From NCBI GenBank assembly GCA_031379665.1, contig JANNFI010000106.1, positions 1-10,315 on the forward strand: a DNA stretch of 10,315 bases. Reading direction: 5' to 3'. This document shows positions 4,902 to 10,315 of the stretch, piece after piece; the first letter of the stretch is position 1, and each line of letters opens with the position of its first letter. The position numbers and the translations under genes are program-made. This stretch comes from SZUA-254 sp031379665. GTDB lineage: Bacteria; Bacteroidota; Ignavibacteria; UBA10030; SZUA-254. The notes beneath the pieces are model-generated. The model searched no databases, was not told the origin of the DNA, and saw nothing but the letters and a program-made list of their open reading frames with translations.

Positions 4902-7664
4902 ACTATAAATCAGGCCAATTCACCCATTGTTCACGGGTCAGCCGTCAACTATGATGCATCAACGCGGCGACAGACCAGCCGGTTCACCGCCCCCATTCTG
5001 CGGGGTATCCTTCTGGCCGCCGTACTGATCCTCACCCAGCACCATCAGGCCGCCGCGGCAGGGAAAATGGTGTTCGGTTGGGTGACTTTCGACGACACCA
5101 AATGGCCCGCCCCTTATTCCGGCGGCGACATTCCCGCGGACAGCCTCCCCTGGGACGCCCTGACTCACCTTGGCCTCTTCGCAGCCAACGGTTCCGCCCC
5201 TCCTCAATCGTATTATATCAACCAGTTCGGGGCCTTTACGAAAAGGGCGCACGAATCGGGTGTATTCGCAGGCATCACGGTCGGAGGGTCGTCCGACGGC
5301 GCCCTCGTCTCGATGGTCGGCGATCCCGCTAGCTGGGACAACTGGATCACCACTTACCTCGGGTACGTCGACGCCCACAAGATGGACTTCATCGAGTTCG
5401 ACTTCGAGGGTTCGTATTCAGCGACCAACATCGGCGCCTTCTTCTCCCGGTTATACGACTCGCTCCAGACGAGGAAGTCCGGAAACGACCCGTCGAAACC
5501 CCCGTACATCGTGCTGACGGCGAGCCTCTCGCATACCATTTCCTGGAGCTCTGCCACCATCAGGAATACCGTGGAGTTCGTCAACATGATGACGTACGAC
5601 TACAACAATAACGCGTGGGGCAGAGTGACGTTCGATAACTCGCCGAAGTCGTACAAATACTACAACGGCACTGGCGGCGCGACCGATTCGATCGGAAGCG
5701 GCGTCAACGCCATCGCCCCGTCGATGCAGAGGCAGGCCATCAGGGCCAATGCCGCCGGCTGGCCGATGAACAAACTCAATGTCGGCCTGGACTACAACGG
5801 CGGTGGATGGGGTAATGCATCCCAAATTCGTCAATCTACCTCTGGCACATCTGGCGGTGGTAGTAATGCTACGTTCGCCAATCAATGGTCAACGTGGGCT
5901 CAGCTTCCCCACGACAGTATCTTCTTCGACCAGATTGCGCAGGCGTACTGGGCCCGAATCGGAACAGGAATTTATACGTGGCTCTCGCTTCCCGGAAGGG
6001 ATTCGGGTGTGATTGCGACCAGGAAGGTCGTCGACAGCATGGGGCTCGGCGGGGTGTGTATCTGGAACCTCGGCAATGAGGTCTGGAATACTTCTACCGC
6101 AAACATTCCGCCCGGAGGGAGGGGATGGTTCTTCTCGCAGATCCGGAAGCATTTCGACTTCGGGGACAGCCCGCCGCCGCCACCCCCTCCGCCGCCCGAC
6201 GTCCCGAGGATCAAGGGAAAGGTATTTTTCGACGCCAACCAGAACCGGGTACTCGATCCGGGCGAACTACCGATCGCCGGCAGGACCGTTGCCCTCACCG
6301 GGCCTGAGTCGGCGACAGCGCTTACCGACTCCTCGGGAACTTTCAGCTTCGAACAACTCTCGTTCGGAAATTACTCCGTCAGCCTTGCGTCAAAGCCCGA
6401 CTGGCTCCAGACCTTGCCGCTCTCGCCTGTCAACCACTCCGTGTCGATCGACGCCGACGACGACGACATCGAGGTGCTCTTCGGGGCCTATTCCGCAACG
6501 GCATTCCGGTTCCCCGCGGTCCGCAACTGGAACATCGTTTCGGCGCCCATCACGTCCGCCGACATGAGCACCGGGGCCCTTTTCTCCCTCGGCGTCACCC
6601 CTGCGTACAGCTTCCACGGGCAATACGTGATCGAGGACGAGATCACACCGGGCGACGGGTACTGGATCAAATTCAAGCAGGGGCACGACGTCTGGATCGC
6701 CGGATCTACCGTCCTCGCGGACACGGTGGACGTGGCCCAGGGGTGGAATTTCATCGGGTCGATCGCCGTTGCAATCCCCGTCGGGGACCTGCGCACCATA
6801 CCCACCGGGATCCTCTCGCGGTATGTCTACGGCTATGAAAACGGCTCTTTCATCACCGCCCAGATCGAGCCGGGCAAGGGATACTGGGTCAACACTCTCG
6901 AAGCGGGCAGGGTCATCATCTCGAATTCCGGCCTCAATCCCGCGGCAGGGAATGCGGTTCCTCACCCGGATTCCAATCTGAACGAACTGGTTTTCGTGTC
7001 GGCATCGGGTGAGCGGCAGACGATCTACTTCTCGTTCGACGGCGCATCGACACTCTCCTTTCCGTCGCCCCCCTCACCCCCCGAGGCCGTTTTCGCGGCA
7101 CGGTTCCAGACGGTCGCCGGTGGGTCGATGGTCGACATCCTGACGCCTGAGGCGTCTTCCTCCGCATTGCTGCCGATCGCCATCGACAACGCGCGATTCC
7201 CGATGGCCATCGAGTGGACGATCGCGACACGGAACTCCGGCGCCATCCTCCGGACGGCCGACGGTCGCAGCTTCCCCCTCGAAGGAAGCGGACGCATCGA
7301 CGGATATACCCCCGCGGGATCGACCACCAGCGGCGCTACGACGTTTTCCCTCGGCGCGACGGGCGGTCCCGCGGCGACGATTCCGGCCGCTTACACCCTC
7401 GAGCAGAATTACCCGAACCCCTTCAACGGTTCAACGGTGATCAATTTTTCGATCCCCGAGGAGAGCCACATACGGCTCGAACTCTTCAACGTGCTTGGAG
7501 AAAGGGTCCTCACGCTCGTCGACCGGCAGTTCTCCCCCGGCCTCCACACGGCGTCATTTCACGGTGACGACCTGCCGACCGGCGTCTTCCTGTACAGGAT
7601 GATTGCCGAGAATTCCTCGGGCACGCGGTTTTCCTCAGCGAAAAAGCTGGCGCACATCAAGTAG
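4899..7664 (+). CDS. Divergent GH18-family protein with SdrD B-like, GWN-type and T9SS sorting domains
   Basis: A 921-residue secreted protein. The signal peptide has a long, partly charged N-region, a hydrophobic core (about 36-46) and a likely cut after AAAA (51-54). The GH18 barrel (about 56-420) is recognised by GVFAGITVGG, the motif DFIEFDFE (163-170), MMTYDY (Tyr233) and CIWNL (Trp389). Glu166 stands where GH18 chitinases carry the first Asp of DxDxE; Asp168 and acid Glu170 are kept, so activity is plausible but may differ from the second gene. Nine Pro (425-433) follow, then an SdrD B-like domain (438-532) with an EF-hand-like loop DANQNRVLDPGE (445-456), a domain (537-682) with two WNIVSAP/WNFIGSI and GDGYWIK/GKGYWVN pairs common in FCB surface proteins, an unrecognised region (693-815) and a T9SS type A sorting domain (832-921; QNYPNPFNG, ending AHIK). 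It lacks the CBM-like and ASH-type domains of its neighbours. A strong terminator follows. Confidence 0.88.
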   Translation: MTINQANSPIVHGSAVNYDASTRRQTSRFTAPILRGILLAAVLILTQHHQAAAAGKMVFGWVTFDDTKWPAPYSGGDIPADSLPWDALTHLGLFAANGSAPPQSYYINQFGAFTKRAHESGVFAGITVGGSSDGALVSMVGDPASWDNWITTYLGYVDAHKMDFIEFDFEGSYSATNIGAFFSRLYDSLQTRKSGNDPSKPPYIVLTASLSHTISWSSATIRNTVEFVNMMTYDYNNNAWGRVTFDNSPKSYKYYNGTGGATDSIGSGVNAIAPSMQRQAIRANAAGWPMNKLNVGLDYNGGGWGNASQIRQSTSGTSGGGSNATFANQWSTWAQLPHDSIFFDQIAQAYWARIGTGIYTWLSLPGRDSGVIATRKVVDSMGLGGVCIWNLGNEVWNTSTANIPPGGRGWFFSQIRKHFDFGDSPPPPPPPPPDVPRIKGKVFFDANQNRVLDPGELPIAGRTVALTGPESATALTDSSGTFSFEQLSFGNYSVSLASKPDWLQTLPLSPVNHSVSIDADDDDIEVLFGAYSATAFRFPAVRNWNIVSAPITSADMSTGALFSLGVTPAYSFHGQYVIEDEITPGDGYWIKFKQGHDVWIAGSTVLADTVDVAQGWNFIGSIAVAIPVGDLRTIPTGILSRYVYGYENGSFITAQIEPGKGYWVNTLEAGRVIISNSGLNPAAGNAVPHPDSNLNELVFVSASGERQTIYFSFDGASTLSFPSPPSPPEAVFAARFQTVAGGSMVDILTPEASSSALLPIAIDNARFPMAIEWTIATRNSGAILRTADGRSFPLEGSGRIDGYTPAGSTTSGATTFSLGATGGPAATIPAAYTLEQNYPNPFNGSTVINFSIPEESHIRLELFNVLGERVLTLVDRQFSPGLHTASFHGDDLPTGVFLYRMIAENSSGTRFSSAKKLAHIK

Positions 7665-7676
7665 CGAGCCCCCTGC

Positions 7677-7697
7677 GGTCCGCGCAAGGCGCGGATC
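7677..7697. other. GC-rich hairpin in the convergent gap
   Basis: CCGCGC (7680-7685) and GCGCGG (7689-7694) form a stem with a 3-nt loop, extended to 9 pairs (7677-7697) with one wobble. It stands 12 bases after the third gene and about 90 bases beyond the stop of the opposing gene. No T-run follows on either strand. It may help end transcription from the minus strand. Confidence 0.45.
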
Positions 7698-7721
7698 CCC
7701 CACCTCCGTTCATCTCATTGT

Positions 7722-7758
7722 ATCCCCTTGGCGGTTTCCCGTCATGGGGATTTTTTTT
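7722..7758 (+). terminator. Intrinsic terminator of the third T9SS gene
   Basis: ATCCCC (7722-7727) pairs with GGGGAT (7746-7751). Inside, after one T-T mismatch, TGGCGG pairs with CCGTCA through one wobble, closing a 4-nt loop. Seven more T follow (7752-7758). This is a textbook rho-independent terminator for + strand transcription, 57 bases after the stop codon. Confidence 0.88.
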
Positions 7759-7764
7759 GGAGGG

Positions 7765-7778
7765 CTGACGGCCGTCAG
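7765..7778. other. Perfect 14-bp palindrome
   Basis: CTGACGGCCGTCAG equals its own reverse complement. It lies between the + strand terminator and the stop codon of the minus-strand gene (7784-7786). No role can be assigned; it could be a protein-binding dyad or a small 3' hairpin. Confidence 0.6.
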
Positions 7779-7783
7779 GGGGG

Positions 7784-9727
7784 TTACTTCGTAGAGAAGG
7801 TGAGCTGCTCTTGTATTGAGGGGATGGCGGGGACTGCGCCGGACGGATGGACGGCGGTCGAGAGGTCGCAGACTTCGAGCTGGACCTGCGAGCGCCGCAG
7901 GACGATGCCGAGGTCGCGGCAGATCCGGTGCAGGCGGTTGAAGACTTCCGGCTGGACGTGGTCGGAGGCGATGATGATTTCCTCGATGCCCCTGGTTTTC
8001 ACCAACCGCTCGACCTTCCAGTGGCCTCCGAAGATCGGGTAACCGTCGAGGCGTTTCCCCTCGAGGCCAGGGTTGTCGTCCAGAAAACCGGCGGGACAGA
8101 ACCGGAGCGCGTCGTCGTTGAGGAACCGGTGGAGGAGCAGGAGTCCATTCGCGTCCGCCCCGTAGATCAACACCCTCCGACATCCCGACTTGTTGTCCTT
8201 CCTGGAGAAATAATCCAGGATCCTGAACGATCCGCGCGCGCCGACCACAAGGGTCAACAGGATGAAGAAATCGAGCATGACGAACGTGGCGTCGACGAGC
8301 GCCTTCTGGGCGGGGACGAGGACGAGGATGAGGAACGTCATGGCGACCGTAACGGCGACGCCCTTGACGAGCTTCAACACGTCACCCAGGCCGAGTTGCC
8401 TGACCATCGACTGGTAGATGCCCGAAAAATACAATACCATCATCTGCGTCCCGGCGACGAGGCTGAGGGAAATGAAGAACAGCCGTTCCGATGCGAACGG
8501 GGATGCCCCCTTGAACGCCAGTTGGAGGGCCAGGAGGTACGATACGACGATGAACCCGAGGTCGAGAAAACTCAGGAAGAACCGGTTCTGCATGATCGGC
8601 CATTCGTACATCGGCAGGAACAAGCCGTTCCTGAGGATGGCCATTTCGCGGTACCGCAGCTGGCTGACCCCGACGAACGACGCGATCGCGATCGCGATCA
8701 CAATGAGGGACGACGCGAAACTGTTCGCGAACGTCACAGCGAAAGCTCCGACTCCGAAGAGGCACGATACGGAATAGAGCACGAGGACCGCCTTCCGGTG
8801 GGAGAACCCCATCCCAACCAGCTGGTGGTGGATATGCCCCTTGTCGGGGTGGAACATCGTGCTGAACTTGCCCATCAGTGAGGAGGGCTTCTGCGTCTGC
8901 GGGAGGACCGATTTGATGAACCGCCGGATCATCGAGAGCACCGTGTCCATGATCGGGAGGCCGAGCGCCAGAACCGGGACGAGGATGGAAAAAGCCGTCG
9001 ACCCCTTCGTCGAGCTCTGCATCGAGAGGATGGCGAGGGAGAACCCGATGAAGAGGCTCCCCGAGTCGCCGAGGAAGATCTTCGCCCCCTTGAAATTATA
9101 CCTCAGGAAGCCGAGCAGGGACCCGGCCAGGAGGAGCGCCATCATCGCCGTCGTGGAATCCTCCTTGATCAGCGCGATCGCGAAGATCGTCACGGAGACG
9201 ATGAAGGCCACGCCCGAGGCGAGGCCGTCCAGGCCGTCGATCAGGTTGAAGGCGTTGGTGATGCCGACGATCCAGAGAATCGTGAGAGGGTATGCGAACC
9301 AGTCGAGGCTCAGCAGGCTCGGTCCAAGCGGGTGCGTGATGGCCGTGATGCGGAACCCGGCGAAATAGACGATCGAGGCCGCGATGATCTGCCCGAGGAA
9401 TTTCCTCCCCGGGGTGAGTGGGTGAATGTCGTCCCAGATGCCCAACAACAGCACGAGCGTCAGGGAGGCCACGAGGATGATGGCGTTCTGGTGTCCGAGC
9501 CCGTTCAGGTTGTTGATCTTCGGATCGAGGTAGATTGCGAGCGCGAACGAGACAAAGAAGCTGATGTAGATCGCCACCCCGCCAAGCCGCGGTATCGGGC
9601 CCTTATGGACCTTGCGCTCATTCGGCAGGTCAATGGCGCCGATCTGCTTCGCGTACCGGATCACGAAGGGAGTGATCGCGAGCGAGATGAGGACGGGTAC
9701 GAAGAATATGAAGTAGTTGGAGATCAT
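7784..9727 (-). CDS. WecA/TagO-like polyprenyl-phosphate GlcNAc-1-P transferase fused to a FlaA1/WbpM-type N-terminal region
   Basis: A 647-residue inner-membrane protein. Residues 1 to about 355 form a multi-span WecA/MraY-family enzyme that moves a sugar 1-phosphate, probably GlcNAc-1-P, from UDP-sugar to undecaprenyl phosphate, the first step of O-antigen, capsule or teichoic-acid-like synthesis. Visible family motifs are RKVHKGPIPRLGG (38-50), the Asp pair at 99-100 (GIWDD), NAFNLIDGLDG (158-168), FLGDSGS (218-224) and GHIHH (297-301). Residues about 384-504 add four hydrophobic spans, and 517-620 form a Rossmann-like domain (RVLIYGADANG; EEIIIAS) like the N-terminal half of WbpM/FlaA1/PglF dehydratases. 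The dehydratase catalytic half is absent. The ATG at 9725-9727 has only a weak RBS (AAAGG). The gene lies 61 bases after a co-directional AAA+ gene and converges with the T9SS array. Donor sugar is not certain from sequence. Confidence 0.9.
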   Translation of the reverse strand: MISNYFIFFVPVLISLAITPFVIRYAKQIGAIDLPNERKVHKGPIPRLGGVAIYISFFVSFALAIYLDPKINNLNGLGHQNAIILVASLTLVLLLGIWDDIHPLTPGRKFLGQIIAASIVYFAGFRITAITHPLGPSLLSLDWFAYPLTILWIVGITNAFNLIDGLDGLASGVAFIVSVTIFAIALIKEDSTTAMMALLLAGSLLGFLRYNFKGAKIFLGDSGSLFIGFSLAILSMQSSTKGSTAFSILVPVLALGLPIMDTVLSMIRRFIKSVLPQTQKPSSLMGKFSTMFHPDKGHIHHQLVGMGFSHRKAVLVLYSVSCLFGVGAFAVTFANSFASSLIVIAIAIASFVGVSQLRYREMAILRNGLFLPMYEWPIMQNRFFLSFLDLGFIVVSYLLALQLAFKGASPFASERLFFISLSLVAGTQMMVLYFSGIYQSMVRQLGLGDVLKLVKGVAVTVAMTFLILVLVPAQKALVDATFVMLDFFILLTLVVGARGSFRILDYFSRKDNKSGCRRVLIYGADANGLLLLHRFLNDDALRFCPAGFLDDNPGLEGKRLDGYPIFGGHWKVERLVKTRGIEEIIIASDHVQPEVFNRLHRICRDLGIVLRRSQVQLEVCDLSTAVHPSGAVPAIPSIQEQLTFSTK

Positions 9728-9759
9728 GCCTTTAAATGAACGATCAGGATGCGCTGGTG

Positions 9760-9780
9760 ACTATTATCGACGACGATAGT
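9760..9780. promoter_or_regulatory. Imperfect dyad upstream of the transferase gene
   Basis: A 21-base imperfect palindrome: outer ACTAT/ATAGT and inner TCG/CGA pair around a central base, with two mismatched positions per arm between them. It sits in the 61-base gap between the two minus-strand genes, about 33 bases before the transferase ATG. It may be an operator or an mRNA hairpin; nothing in the sequence decides this. Confidence 0.3.
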
Positions 9781-9788
9781 CCGGGAGT

Positions 9789-10315
9789 TCAACGGCGTTC
9801 CGTCGCTGCGGATTGGGACACCCGACCGACGACGGATTCCTCGTATCTCATGTATTCCGGAAGGTCTTCCGCTTTCAGTATTCCGCCTTCCGTCCGGGCA
9901 AGCGAATGTCTCACGACGTTACGTAATTCGTATATGTTGCCCGGCCAGCTGTAATGTCGGCAGAAATCAAGGGCATCGGCAGTGATCTGTGTCACCCCAA
10001 AGACCTTATTTTCCCTGTATTCAGTCAAAAACAAGTAAATCAGGGATTCGATATCCTCCCGCCGTTCGCGGAGTGGGGGTATATTGATACTCACCGGGCC
10101 CGGGCTCGATTCCGGACGCGAGTGAATCTCACCAAAGGCAGCCGTCTGGCCCGGTATTTTTGTCATTCCGGTGATGACTCTGACGTCGAGGTTGAGGTCG
10201 TCAGAACCGCCGACTCGCCGGAAATGCCTCACTTCCATCGCCCTGAAGAGTTTCTGCTGGACGGACGCGGAGAGGTTTTCATACACCTCGAAATAGACGG
10301 TACCGCCCTCGGCGA
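9789..10315 (-). CDS. Degenerate sigma-54-activator-type AAA+ protein, N-terminus outside window
   Basis: Last 175 or so residues of an NtrC-type AAA+ protein; the frame is open to the right edge. The fold is clear: EGGTVYFEVYENL, QQKLFRAMEVRHFRRVGG, LNLDVRVITG, IPPLRERREDIESL and YSWPGNIYELRNVV, ending in AEDLPEYMRY. Catalytic positions are lost: the Walker B Asp-Glu of LFLDE is Glu-Val; the sensor I Asn of AATN is Thr (TGMT); the arginine-finger block FREDLYYRL is absent (HSRPESSPGP stands there); and the sensor II Arg of GNVREL is Tyr. The protein stops about 20 residues after the AAA+ lid with no Fis-type helix-turn-helix. It is therefore probably a pseudo-ATPase, or a pseudogene. Being upstream of and parallel to the WecA-like gene suggests a regulatory role in polysaccharide synthesis, which is inference. 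The frame is clean over 527 bases, arguing against recent decay. Confidence 0.8.
   Translation of the reverse strand, partial: AEGGTVYFEVYENLSASVQQKLFRAMEVRHFRRVGGSDDLNLDVRVITGMTKIPGQTAAFGEIHSRPESSPGPVSINIPPLRERREDIESLIYLFLTEYRENKVFGVTQITADALDFCRHYSWPGNIYELRNVVRHSLARTEGGILKAEDLPEYMRYEESVVGRVSQSAATERR

Noticed and set aside
8681..8700. GCGATC repeated three times, resembling HIP1 or a binding-site cluster
   Set aside because: It encodes VIAIAIA in a membrane span of the transferase, so codon choice explains it.
7847..8881. 344-residue + strand open frame
   Set aside because: Antisense to the transferase gene; very rich in Glu, Asp and Arg, as expected from a GC-rich shadow frame, and no RBS or family motif.
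9728..9788. Frameshifted C-terminal extension of the AAA+ protein ending in ATGA overlap with the transferase start
   Set aside because: One shifted frame is open and ends in TGA overlapping the ATG, but its residues do not resemble an HTH, so the in-frame stop at 9789 is kept.

Overview
The window looks like chromosomal DNA of a Gram-negative bacterium of the Bacteroidota/Chlorobiota/Ignavibacteriota (FCB) group. Three large secreted proteins end in a type IX secretion (T9SS) type A sorting domain with the typical QNYPNPFNP-like opening and a short basic tail (MLLIK or AHIK). Genes are GC-rich by eye and third-position GC-biased; the gaps between the first three genes are more AT-rich. TTG start codons with strong GGAGG ribosome binding sites are used. 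I cannot name a species.

Left and middle (1-7664, + strand): a tandem array of three T9SS-exported, multidomain proteins. The first is cut by the left edge and shows a proline linker, a jelly-roll carbohydrate-binding-like domain, a Thr/Val linker, two immunoglobulin-like (ASH/HYDIN-type) domains and the sorting domain. The second is a full-length paralogue with a signal peptide, a GH18 chitinase-type catalytic domain, a 25-proline linker and then the same C-terminal architecture. The third has a signal peptide, a divergent GH18-like domain (DFIEFDFE instead of DGxDxDxE), a 9-proline linker, an SdrD B-like Ca-binding-type domain, a 'GWN/GYW' repeat-type domain, one unrecognised domain and the sorting domain. 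Together they look like a cell-surface or secreted kit for binding and hydrolysing chitin or a related GlcNAc polymer. Genes two and three share a matching promoter-like element (TTGAAT-17-TATCGT), a hairpin at the start of the predicted 5' leader, and the same RBS-TTG start context, so they are probably separate, co-regulated transcription units. A clear intrinsic terminator follows the third gene.

Right (7784-10315, - strand): a convergent pair. Nearest the array is a 647-residue membrane protein fusing a WecA/TagO-like polyprenyl-phosphate GlcNAc-1-phosphate transferase to the membrane and nucleotide-binding N-terminal half of a WbpM/FlaA1-like protein, without the dehydratase catalytic half. 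Upstream of it is the 3' part of a sigma-54-activator-type AAA+ protein. Its visible Walker B, sensor I, arginine-finger and sensor II positions are all replaced, and it ends without a helix-turn-helix. This looks like the edge of a surface-polysaccharide locus with a pseudo-ATPase regulator.

The most unusual points are the catalytically degenerate sigma-54-type AAA+ protein beside the fused glycosyl-phosphate transferase, the shared leader of the GH18 paralogues, the linkers built from tandem 15- and 27-nt units, and the altered catalytic motif of the third GH18 protein. No tRNA, rRNA, CRISPR array, insertion sequence or integrase was seen.
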